Source: Eutreptiella sp. 'Long Island Sound 2002' (taxonomy: Eukaryota; Euglenozoa; Euglenophyceae; Eutreptiales; Eutreptiaceae). From it: DNA of 64,000 bases. Of this stretch, positions 40,235 to 50,608 are shown piece by piece. The translations under genes were made by a program, and so were the position numbers. Under the pieces are notes generated by a model. That model did no database searches, had not been told where the DNA came from, and saw only the letters and a list, made by a program, of their open reading frames with translations. The stretch lies in the NCBI GenBank assembly GCA_964036045.1, contig OZ038381.1, positions 130,393,708 to 130,457,707 of the forward strand, written 5' to 3'. Every line of letters starts with the position of its first letter. The first letter of the stretch is position 1.

Positions 40235-42365
40235 ACCTTACCCTTACCTGCCAAAGCGTATGTGTGAGTGTGCTATTCATAAGGTCCTGAGAGCAAGCCG
40301 CAGAAGTGGTGTCCTAATTATACCCAAGTCTGCGCCCTTGCTAATCCTGGAGGGTTGGCTTATTGATGCCACGGGGTACGCCCCGGGTCTCCCCTCCCCT
40401 AAGCGCCCAATTTCTGTGCTGGCGCAAAATCTTTGGGGAATACCCAGCGTACTAATCCAGGTATTGTTTTCCCTACCTATCTGTCTACTACAGGGAGGGG
40501 TGGCCAAAAGCTATGAAGGCATGAAAACGCCGTTTTGCTATGTGGCCAAAACACTGACCTAACCACTGCCACAGCCCACCAACCCTGCTAAAATTGCAGG
40601 AAACGGGTGGGACAGTGACACACGCACTACAGGTCCTACACACCTTACAGTGGCACCATCCTGGTGGGCGAGCACTGGGGCAACTGGCTCAAGCCCCCGG
40701 CCAGGACTACCACTCCTACACGCACACTCTACTGGGCGTTGCGAAGGCAAAGGTGTCGTGGGTCCTAGCGACCCTCCTGTGAAATGACGAGAGAACACAG
40801 CCCTGCTAAGCAACTGTGGCCTAACAGGGGACGCCACAACGCGTTTCCCTTGCTAGGGCTTGGAGGGAAGGAGTGTTCTCGCGTGCAAGGCGCAGATGTC
40901 GATGAAGTCGGACTCCCTGCTCTGCCACAGGCGGAGCGGAGTTACTTGTTTGTGTGATCTGCGCCCTTGTTTAGCGGGGCATAAAAAAAGGCTGCTGCAC
41001 CAATCACCCTACCTGCCCACCTGCAAAACAAAGGCAAATGAAAGGGCGTTTGCGGTGGAGGAACCAAGCCACACTTCAGGTATTATACCCTTCTCAGTGT
41101 GACCTATAATACACTGTCCGCAAACACGCTGCAGGACCAGCTACCCTTGTCAAGCAAGCAAGCTTTAAAAGACCCTTAAGGTTCTCTTCAAGAATGTACC
41201 GAGGAGCCCCTGGGTAGCCTAAACAAGGTTTACCGTGCGCACTTCGCGTGGCCTACCCTTTAATGCGTATGTGAGAGAGAGAGCAAGTGAGAGGCGCACG
41301 CGAGGAACGTTGCTATGCACTTGTGTGTCTGTCCAATCACCCTGATCTGACCGCTAATCATCTGCAATCTTTCTAATCAGTCCCTCTATCGCGTTCTATC
41401 TTTGTTAGCGCTGCTACAAGGCTCGTTAACGGAGACACGAGACGAGCAATGTGTATGCGGCATACGAGACGAGCATACCTGTAGTTTATACCTGATTCAT
41501 TGAAGTCTTTTCGTTCATTTTCGAATTCTTGAATTTTTGAAGCTTCTATTAGTGTGGGTGGAATCTGTATGTTTATTTATTAATGTGTGTCTCGTCATTT
41601 TCAAGACTACGTGAGACATACGTTTATAATTCCATTATTTCTCCATTTTCCGGCGCTTCGCTAGGAGCCGCTCCTGCGCGCCGCCATTTTATGCGTATGA
41701 ATTTCTGAATTAAAAAAATCCAGAGATGACTATAATTTCTATAGAAATGTGTTTCTGATGCACAATTGGATTCTGCTCAGGTGTGTTGTTTCAGAAAAAT
41801 TCTACGCCGTCATTTGACGGATTTTGGTGTCGTCGCTTCGTTTTTGCGTGGATTCGTCCATAATTCTCCCATTCCTGACTCTGCAGATACCCACGCGCAA
41901 CCTCGCTGAGTAGGCCGTGTTCGGGCCGAAACGCAGGTGCCTGGAGAGACTGAGCAGAACCAAGACCCCACCAAGGGGCAATTTAATTTTCTTTCGACTC
42001 CCTTCGCCCTAAGACAGGTCACAGGTCACCAGTAGGTTTACGAGAACCCATGCGAGTGTGTATATTGTGTCTTGCGTTGGGTTTGTGTCGACGCTGCGTC
42101 TTGGAGGGAGGGATGCATATGCATATGTTTGGCATGCTCCCATACTAACCCAACCAAGCCACAGGAGCCCCGGCAGCGCCATGAGCGCTGAGTCTTCTGT
42201 AGGAAATGCTACAATCAGAGCAGCAAAAGAGCGCCAGCCATGGTGAGCGCCCGTTTTTCAGTGTGAGGGAAACTGTAGGTATTTTAAAGTAGATGTGGAA
42301 ACCAAGGAAAGGCCAAGAGAAATTCCCTTTTTCCTAAAATGCGACAGTGGTGGCCACCACAGCAC
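40235..42365 (+). other. TyE 3' untranslated region, no gene
   Basis: 2.1 kb between the pol stop and the polypurine tract. It has only short open frames and no recognisable domain or RNA gene. A gagacgagca word is repeated around 41430-41480 (acgagacgagcaatgtg, acgagacgagcatacc). Its AT content rises from 41460 to 41800. Confidence 0.6.
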
Positions 42366-42373
42366 AGAGGGGG
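42366..42373 (+). promoter_or_regulatory. TyE polypurine tract
   Basis: AGAGGGGG abuts the 3' LTR start. This is the expected primer for plus-strand DNA synthesis. Confidence 0.75.
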
Positions 42374-43096
42374 AGTAAGAAAAAGTGCTTTTCCTTTGCT
42401 TTGAGGCATACTCTAGTTGTATTAGAGATGCACTGAGCATCCATGCATTTTAATCTTAGTATTGGTCCCACCAAAACTGGTGATAACACATTTTGGCTAT
42501 TCATCTTTTCTTGAGTTGACTGAGCACTTACATACCCAAGGCAGAGCCTATGAATTTATCTATGTTTTTCCATGAATACTTATCCGCCCTAGTGGTATGT
42601 ACCCTAGGGGGCTAGGCACCTCTTTTTGAGAGGTCCTGGGTTCAATTCCTGGTCAGCCTAGCTAAGTAGGAAGATCCCATGTGACATGGCAGTGACCTCA
42701 TCGCCACATGCCCTGCCACCTCAGCACATATGGGACCCAAAACAAAGAGTGCACATCTCCTGAGATGGCACTATGGAGAGAGAGTGACCATGGGGCAGTT
42801 TTCTAACTCTTTTCCCAAAACGTTTCAGCTATCGTTGTGAATATGCATTCATTTGTGACCTGAGTTGCAGTTTCTGTGAATATCCAATCATCTTTCACTG
42901 TTTACACTGCAGCCCCTCATGCTTTGATCCTGATCTTCTCCTCTTTGCACACTTCTGGCTTGGGTTATCCTGGATTGACTCTATTTCTGCAAAACAACGG
43001 TTTTCATCTTCCAAAACAAGCAGCAGGAAGCCCTACACCTACAGCAAGCAGCAGGAGAAGCAAAAACACAGTGCTGAAAACACTATAAACTTTTCT
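42374..43096 (+). repeat. TyE 3' LTR
   Basis: 723 bp. It is preceded by a polypurine tract and followed by CGCAG. By eye about ten substitutions separate it from the 5' LTR. Confidence 0.95.
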
Positions 43097-43101
43097 CGCA
43101 G
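43097..43101 (+). repeat. TyE target-site duplication, right
   Basis: CGCAG directly follows the 3' LTR and matches 31912-31916. Confidence 0.85.
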
Positions 43102-43289
43102 CGCACCAACGCGGGGCCACGAGGCACGCCAGAGAGGCACGCCGCCGGCCTCAACCAGGGCACACGGACAGGTGCCAAGCAACAACGGTCACCGGGTGCC
43201 GCAAACCCGGACAGCACAGACAACCCGCAACGAACCGGGGCACAGGAACAGGCGCCAGGTAACACCCAGACAACACCCATCAAACCCCA

Positions 43290-46010
43290 GCCAGGAATGG
43301 CGGGGTGCAAGCAGAGGGTGCATACCGACACACACACCCCAACACCCCAGCCAGGGGTGGCGGGGCGCAGCCAAATCCCAGGCCCAAACACACGCACCCA
43401 CGCCGCACAGCCCAGCCAGGAGTGGCGGGGTACGGGGGGAGCGCGCCCACAAATACACCACACCCCACTACCCAAGCAAGGAGTGGCGGGGCGCAGCCGA
43501 AACACCAGCCCAAACACACACAACAACACTGCACACCCCAGCCAGGAGTGGCAGGGTACAAGCAGAGTGCGCACACAAACACACACACATGACAAAAACC
43601 CAGCCAGGAGTGGCGGGGCGCAGCCAAAACCCGAGCCCAAGCACAGACACCCACACCGCGCACCCCAGCCTGAATTGGCGCGGTACAAGCGGAGCACGAT
43701 CACAAACACACACACACCCCAACACCCCAGCCAGGAGCGGCGGGGCGCAGCCCAAACCCGAGCCCAAGCACACACAGCCACACCGCACACCCCAGCCAGG
43801 AGTGGCGGGGTACAAGCAGAGGGTGCACACAAACACACACACATCCCAACACCCCACCAAGGAGTGGCGCGGGGCAGCCGAAACCCGAGCCCAAGCACAC
43901 ACACCCACACCGCACACCCCAAAGAGGAGTGGCAGGGTACAAGCGGAGCGCGCACACAAACACACAAACAGCCCGAAACCCCAGCCAGGAGTGGCAGGGC
44001 GCAGCCATAACCCGAGCACAAGCACACACACGCACACCGCACACCCCAACCAGGACTGGCGGGGTACGTGCGGAGCACGCACACGAACACACACGCACCC
44101 CACCACATCAGCCAAGAGTGGCAGGGCGCACCCAAAACCCGAGCCCAAGCACACACACCCGCAGCGCAGACCCCAGCCAGGAGTGGCCGGGTACAAGCGG
44201 AGCGCGTACACAAACACACACACACCCCAACACCGCAGCCAGGAGTGGCGGGGCACAGCCCAAAACGCCAGCCCACACACACACACCCCCAGCGCACACC
44301 CCAGCCAGGAGTGGCGGGGTACAAGCAGTGCGCGCACACAAACACACACACATTCCAACACCCCAGCCAAGGAGTGGCAGGGCGCACCCGAAACCCGAGA
44401 CCAAGCACACACAGCCACACTGCACACCCGAGCCAGGAGTGGCGGGGTACAAGCGGGGTGCGCAAACAAACACACACACACCCCAAAAACCCCAGCCAGG
44501 AGTGGCGGGGCGTAGCCGTAACCCGAGCCCAAGCACACACACCCACACCGCGCACCCCAGCCAGGATTGGCTAGGTACAAGCGGAGCACCATCACAAACA
44601 CACACACACCCCAACACTCCAGCCAGGAGTGGCGGGGGGCAGCCAAAACCCGACCCCAAGCACATACACCAACACCACACACCCCAGCCAGGAGTGGCGG
44701 GGTACACGCGGAGCGCGCACACAAACACACACACACCCCAACACCCTAGCCAGGAGTGGCGGGGCGCAGCCAGAAACGGAGCTCAAGCACACACATCCAC
44801 ATCGCACACCCAAAAGAGGAGTGGTAGGGTACAAGCACAGCGCGCACACAAACACACACACACCCCAACACCCGGGCCAGGAGTGGCGGGGCGCAGCCGT
44901 AACCCAAGCCCAAGCATTCACACTCACATCGCAAACCCCAGCCAGGAGTGGCGGGGTACAAGCGGAGCGCGCACACAAACACAAAGCAAGGAGTGGCGGG
45001 GCGCAGCCATAACCCGAGCCCAGGCACAGACACCCACACCGCACACCCCAACCAGGAGTGGCGGGGTACGTGCGGAGCACGCACACAAACACACACACAC
45101 CGCACCAGCTCAGCCAAGAGTGGCAGGGCGCACCCGAAACCCGAGCACAAGCACACACACCCCCAGCGCACACCCCAGCCAGGAGTGGCGGGGTACAAGC
45201 GGAGCATGCACACAAACACACACACACCCAGACACCCCAGCCAAGGAGTGGCAGGGCGCAGCTGAGACCCGAGCCCAAGCACACACACCCACACTGCACA
45301 CCCCAGCCAGGAGTGGCGGGGTACAAGCGGGGCGCGCACACAAACAGTCACACACACACCCGAAAACCCCAGCCAGGAGTGGCGGGGCGCAGCCGTAACC
45401 CGAGCCCAAGCACACACACCCACACCGCGCACCCCAGCCAGGAGGCGGGGTACAAGCGGAGGGCGCACACAAACACACACACACGCCAACACCTCAGCCA
45501 GGAGTGGCGGGGTGCAGCCGAAACCCGAGCCCAAGTACACACACCCACACCGGACAGCCCAGCCAGGAGTGGCTGGGTACAACTGTAGCGCGCACACAAA
45601 CACACACACACCCCAGTACCCCAGCAGGGATTGGCGGGGCAGCCGAAACCCGAGCCCAAGCACACACACCCCCAGCGCACATCCCAACCAGGAGTGGCGG
45701 GGTACAAGCGGAGCGCGCACACAAACACACACAGACCTCAACACCCGAGCCAGGAGTGGCGGGGCGCAGCTGAAACCTGATTCAAAGCACACACACCCAC
45801 ACCGCACACTGGAACCAGGAATTGCGGGATACAGGCAGAGCGCGCACACAACCACACAAGCCCGAGAACCCGAGCCAGGAATGGCGGGGTGCAGGCTAAA
45901 ACCCAGGCCCAAACGCACACACCACAAACCCCAGCCAGGAATGATGGGTCGAAACCAAAACCTGTACCCAAGCACACACACCTTAGACCCCGGCCAGGAT
46001 TGGCGGGTTT
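43290..46010 (+). repeat. RP2 internal VNTR, about 20 units of ~128 bp
   Basis: Two alternating half-units of about 64 bp each start near ccagccaggagtggcgggg. Half-unit A continues tacaagcggagcgcgcacac plus an ACACAC run; half-unit B continues cgcagccgaaacccgagccc plus an ACACCCACACC run. Units are diverged by a few percent, with occasional deletions (for example near 44990). RP1 has only a few diverged equivalents near 18430-18760. Open frames across it on both strands are by-products of the repeat and are not called as genes. Confidence 0.88.
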
Positions 46011-46516
46011 ACCGCGAAACCCACACCCAAACACAAGCGCCACACAAAGGTAGGAAACCCAGTGTCCATAGCCCGGGCACTGAGGAAGCCCGTACCATGC
46101 AGGTGAGCCGGCCAAGCGAGATCCGGAGACTGGGGGTAAGGATGCATCCTAAGGCCTGCGCTGCTTTGGGACTCTAGGCAGAGCGTGCGACACCAAAGCA
46201 CCTCTGAACCCCAGTACCAAGAACATGCATGCATGCCTTGGGAACGGGATACGCCAGGAAGTTCGGTGAACCCATAGCGTTCTGCCCAAAGGAGGAAGCG
46301 TGCGCAACCACGGGGGCACACCCTCCCAGCGAGACAAGTACATCACGCTGGCAGCGATCAGTCCTTCCGGTGTTGCCTGGGGCCGCTTTGTTTGGGGCCA
46401 CCAGTCAGGTCTAGCTGGATGTAAGTCGCCTCCCCTCTTCAAGCGCGGAGCCTCTACCTGTTCGTCACAGCGGCGACGCCAGCGGGAAGCATGGGGCACC
46501 TCTCCAAGACGGAGTG

Positions 46517-46547
46517 TACCTACCTACGTACCTACCTACCTACCTAC
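46517..46547 (+). repeat. (CCTA)n 3' tail of RP2
   Basis: tacctacctacgtacctacc and onward, interrupted once by cgta. It ends where the 12-bp duplication starts. Confidence 0.85.
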
Positions 46548-46559
46548 TTCGTTCCTACC
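46548..46559 (+). repeat. RP2 target-site duplication, right
   Basis: TTCGTTCCTACC follows the (CCTA)n tail of RP2, and the TyD reading frame restarts within it. Confidence 0.87.
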
Positions 46560-46630
46560 TCGTTGAGAACAACGAGGGACAGCTACCAACCCATGCTGAG
46601 ACTCTGTCCCAGCGTAAGAAGAAAAGCTAA
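46548..46630 (+). pseudogene. TyD pol C-terminus, resumed after RP2
   Basis: In the frame broken at 30606, FRSY continues as LVENNEGQLPTHAETLSQRK to TAA 46628-46630. The TyE C-terminus reads VDYLSQNNLGELLRLAETL, so NN-G-L-AETL is conserved. This short match, too small to be found as a gene, proves that 30607-46547 is a single insertion into TyD. Confidence 0.85.
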
Positions 46631-46947
46631 TCTCCTTGTGCCTATCTTTTTCTTGTGCCTAACCGAACCGAGGGGGTTGCAAGCTTCAGGACACGTGGTA
46701 TACCCCAGACATCCCATCCTCCCGTTGGCAGTCTCCTTCGAGCCACTCCTGCAGGAGTATTGGCTCCCCCCGGAGGTACACTTTCCCCACACCAAGGGAG
46801 AAGCAACACTGAGGATTGTTGGAACAGCACCAGGCCGCTTATCTTGTTTTGAGCCTCATGGTCGGTGCGTCCCATTGCCCCAGCCTCCCACCACACATTC
46901 TCCGCGCAGTGTAGTACCAAAAAAGCGCCCACGCGCTGGCCTAGGTA
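46631..46947. other. No gene: probable TyD 3' region
   Basis: About 317 bp between the TyD stop and the satellite. It contains a GC-balanced sequence with the purine run accgagggggttg near 46665. No coding or RNA feature was recognised. A TyD 3' LTR may begin here and be replaced by satellite. Confidence 0.4.
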
Positions 46948-49042
46948 CCCACTCACCCACTCACCCACTCACCCACTCACCCACTCACCCACTCACCCAC
47001 TCGCCCACTCGCCCACTCGCCCACTCGCCCACTCGCCCACTCGCCCACTCGCCCACTCGCCCACTCACCCACTCACCCACTCACCCACTCACCCACTCAC
47101 CCACTCACCCACTCACCCACTCACCCACTCACCCACTCGCCCACTCGCCCACTCGCCCACTCACCCACTCACCCACTCACCCACTCACCCACTCACCCAC
47201 TCACCCACTCACCCACTCAGCCACTCACCCACTCACCCACTCACCCACTCACCCACTCACCCACTCACCCACTCACCCACTCACCCACTCACCCACTCAC
47301 CCACTCACCCACTCACCCACTCACCCACTCGGCCACTCACCCACTCACCCACTCACCCACTCACCCACTCACCCACTCACCCACTCACCCACTCACCCAC
47401 TCACCCACTCACTCACCCACTCACCCACTCACCCACTCACCCACTCACCCACTCACCCACTCACCCACTCACCGACTCACCCACTCACCCACTCACCCAC
47501 TCACCCACTCACCCACTCACCCACTCACCCACTCACCCATTCACCCACTCACCCACTCACCCACTCACCCACTCACCCACTCACCCACTCACCCACTCAC
47601 CCACTCACCCACTCACCCGCTCACCCACTCACCCGCTCACCCGCTCACCCACTCACCAACTCACCCACTCACCCTTTCACCCACTCACCCACTCACCCAC
47701 TCACCGACTCACCCACTCACCCACTCACCCACTCACCCACTCAGCCACTCACCAGCTCACCCACTCGCCCACTCACCCACTCACCCACTCGCCCACTCAC
47801 CCACTCACCCACTCACCCACTCACCCACTCACCCACTCACCCACTCGCCCACTCGCCCACTCGCCCACTCGCCCACTCGCCCACTCGCCCACTCGCCCAC
47901 TCACCAACTCACCCACTCACCCACTCACCCACTCACCCACTCACCCACTCACCCACTCACCCACTCACCCACTCGCCCACTCGCCCACTCGCCCACTCAC
48001 CCACTCACCCACTCACCCACTCACCCACTCACCCACTCACCCATCCACCCACTCAGCCACTCACCCACTCACCCACTCACCCACTCACCCACTCACCCAC
48101 TCACCCACTCACCAACTCACCCACTCACCCACTCACCCACTCACCCACCCACCCACTCACCAACTCACCCACTCACCCACTCACCCACTCACCAGCTCAC
48201 CCGCTCACCCGCTCACCCACTCACCCACTCACCAACTCACCCACTCACTCACCCACTCACCCACTCACCCACTCACCCACTCACCCACTCACCCACTCAC
48301 CCACTCACCAACTCACCCACTCACCCACTCACCCACTCACCCACTCACCCACTCACCCACTCACCCACTCACCCATTCACCCACTCACCCACTCACCCAC
48401 TCACCCACTCACCCACTCACCCACTCACCCACTCACCCACTCACCCACTCACCCGCTCACCCACTCACCCGCTCACCCGCTCACCCACTCACCAACTCAC
48501 CCACTCACCCTTTCACCCACTCACCCACTCACCCACTCACCCACTCACCCACTCACCCACTCACCCACTCACCCACTCACCCACTCACCCGCTCACCCAC
48601 CCACCCACTCACCCACTCACCCACTCACCCACTCACCCACTCACCCACTCACCCACTCACCCACTCACCCACTCACCCACTCACCCACTCACCCACTCAC
48701 CCACTCACCCACTCACCCACTCACCCACTCACCCTTTCACCTACTCACCCACTCACCCACTCACCCACTCACCCACTCACCCACTCACCCACTCACCAAC
48801 TCACCCACTCACCAACTCACCCACTCACCATTTCACCCACTCACCCACTCACCCACTCACCCACTCACCCACTCACCCACTCACCCACTCACCCACTCAC
48901 CCACTCACCCACTCACCCACTGACCCACTCACCCACTCACCCACTCACCCACTCACCCACACACCCACTCACCCACTCACCGACTCACCCACTCACCCAC
49001 TCACCCACTCACCCACTCACCCACTCACCCACTCACCCACTC
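46948..49042 (+). repeat. (CCCACTCA)n octamer satellite, array 1
   Basis: About 2.1 kb of head-to-tail CCCACTCA with scattered one-base variants and clusters of CCCACTCG (for example 47000-47065 and 47845-47900) and CCCGCTCA. Because 8 is not a multiple of 3, every plus-strand frame reads the same eight-codon cycle T-H-P-L-T-H-S-P and stays open, while every minus-strand frame meets TGA once per 24 bases. The long plus-strand open frames are therefore artefacts. Confidence 0.98.
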
Positions 49043-50587
49043 TGGTGACCTGGCACCAGTCTAAAAACCCTCATGATGGTAGCTGTGGGACAGATTGCCC
49101 ACACGCACTGCCACGCTCGAAGCCATTCGTGATACGTCTCGAATTCTCGTGCGTCTTCCCTGTGTCAGGCCGGGCCCACCCCGCCCGCCAACCGTCCAGG
49201 ACCCCTCCCTGGGCCAGAGATGCAGTCCTGTGGGGGACAGATGCACATACGTGGCCTCCCCCCAACCGCCAGACGCCAACGTGGCGCCTGCCCCGACAGC
49301 TCTGCGCCGACATGGCGCGGGCTCAGTGGCAGGGCACCATCGTGGTGCCGCGAACGTACCCGTGCGCCGTCGTGACGCGGCCTTCTCGGCAGAGCGCCGT
49401 CGTGGCGCGGCCTTCTCGGCAGAGCGCCGCCGCGGCGCCGCCCAAACAGTCCAACACCAACGTGGCGCCACTTCAGTGACCGCACACCACCGTGGTGCAG
49501 CCAACACGCACGTGTGCCGCCGTGGCGCAGTGTTCGGGGCACGGCGCCGTCGTGGCACCGCCCGGACAGCCCTATGCCTCCATGGCGCCAGTTCAGTGGC
49601 AGAGCGCCATCGTGGGGCCGCCAACGTACACGTGCGCCATCGTGGCGCAATCCTCAGGGCAGAACGCCACCGCGGCGCTGCCTAGCCAGCCCTGCGCCGA
49701 CGTGGCGCCAGTTCAGTGACGTGGCACCACCGTGGTGCAATCAACGTGCACGTGCGCCGTCGTGGCGCAACCTTCAGGGCGGAGCGCCACCGTGGCGCTG
49801 CCCAAACGGTCTTCGTGCGCCAGCCTCGCCATGGTGTGTCCTCCAGGCCAATACTCGAGGCACCATGGCGGGGTCTGCACCTGGCGCTCCGCCACCCTCC
49901 GTGACACCCCGTGCAGAGGTGACGAGTCATCGGCGGTACTCACCGCCTCACGTGCCATCGGCGAGCGTCGCCGTCTCGCTCGGGCACCATCGTGGTGCCA
50001 CTTTCTCGGTCGCGTGCCGTCTCGGTGCACGTATCGTGGGGCTCGTCGTTTGGGCTCGGCCTTTGCGGCCAGGCGTCGTCGGTGACCTCCACGGCGGTGC
50101 ACCACCGTGGTGCTATGGCTGTGATGCACGTCCCACACTCACAGAACCCGGGGGTACCCAGGCCACCGGCGGTGCGCGTGATCGTGTAGCGTGACCGTAC
50201 TCGCGACGCCGGCGGTACTCAGCCCGCCGGCAGTGCGCATAGTCGTGCAGGGCCGCGTTCTATTTAGCCCGGCGACGTTTTCGAGTCGGAGGTGATGCCC
50301 CGGGAGACCCACATCTTCCGTGCCCGGTGATCTTGGAACGCTTACTCGGGTGGATCCAGGACAGTTCGGAGCGGTTGGTGGCTGGGACCGGCGAGCAGAT
50401 CGAGCCGTAGCGTTGTCGTACACCGACGTTGTGACCCAGACGGCCTGCTGGGAGGAGCGTTCTCAGGTGTGCGACGAGATTCGTCTTGCTCTAGCGGAGG
50501 TAAAACGGAGGACTCCCTCGGCAGAGCCTGCGTGGGGCCCCCGAGGGACGACGCCAAGGCTCACCGTACGTGGGACCGCGGCAGGCG
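49043..50587. other. Non-satellite spacer between the two octamer arrays
   Basis: 1.5 kb of GC-rich DNA. The left 250 bp and right 400 bp look unique; the centre is a hairpin-rich minisatellite annotated separately. Open frames of up to 226 codons on both strands follow the repeat and show no domain. No RNA gene was recognised. Confidence 0.7.
49290..50115 (+). repeat. Minisatellite of small palindromic GCRCC-N5-GGYGC hairpins
   Basis: Units of about 120 bp (anchored by tggcgccagttcagtg-like words near 49470, 49583 and 49704) each hold several perfect short inverted repeats. Examples: GGCACC-ATCGT-GGTGCC at 49333-49349, GCGCC-GTCGT-GGCGC at 49394-49408, GCGCC-GCCGC-GGCGC at 49424-49438, GCACC-ACCGT-GGTGC at 49724-49738. 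From 49381 a 30-bp unit (ccttctcggcagagcgccgt...) is repeated directly. The stem varies at one pair (G:C or A:T) while pairing is kept. Confidence 0.8.
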
Positions 50588-50608
50588 CTCCTCCTCCTCC
50601 TCCTCCTC
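50588..50608 (+). repeat. (CTC)n run at the edge of array 2
   Basis: Seven CTC units lead directly into the first octamer units, perhaps marking where the satellite was seeded or joined. Confidence 0.85.

Larger units (their letters stand above)
31917..43096 (+). mobile_element. TyE: complete Ty3/gypsy chromodomain LTR retrotransposon
   Basis: An 11,180-bp element with every structural part visible: 5' LTR, primer-binding site, gag, protease, a spacer domain, RT-RNase H-integrase-chromodomain, a 2.1-kb untranslated 3' region, polypurine tract, 3' LTR and a 5-bp target duplication CGCAG. The LTRs differ by about ten substitutions and one 64-bp indel, so insertion is fairly recent. The RT-to-chromodomain ORF is intact at 1,148 codons. 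Gag, protease, spacer and pol all lie in one frame, separated by stop codons. It is inserted in RP2, which is itself inserted in TyD, a relative of TyE. Confidence 0.96.
43102..46547 (+). mobile_element. RP2: GC-rich retroposon, right part
   Basis: Continues RP2 after TyE. It comprises about 200 bp of GC-rich lead-in, a long tandem repeat (43290-46010) and a 3' domain of about 500 bp (46040-46547). That domain is closely similar to 18938-19420 of RP1, from gtaggaaacccagtgtcc through ctcccagcgagacaagtac to the (CCTA)n tail. The shared 3' end with different internal repeat number is what a family mobilised in trans through its 3' end would show. No RT is visible. Confidence 0.8.

Noticed and set aside
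43083-45981. Overlapping open frames of 400-490 codons on both strands in the RP2 tandem repeat
   Set aside because: They follow the 128-bp repeat, exist on both strands and change phase with indels. This is repeat-driven rather than coding.
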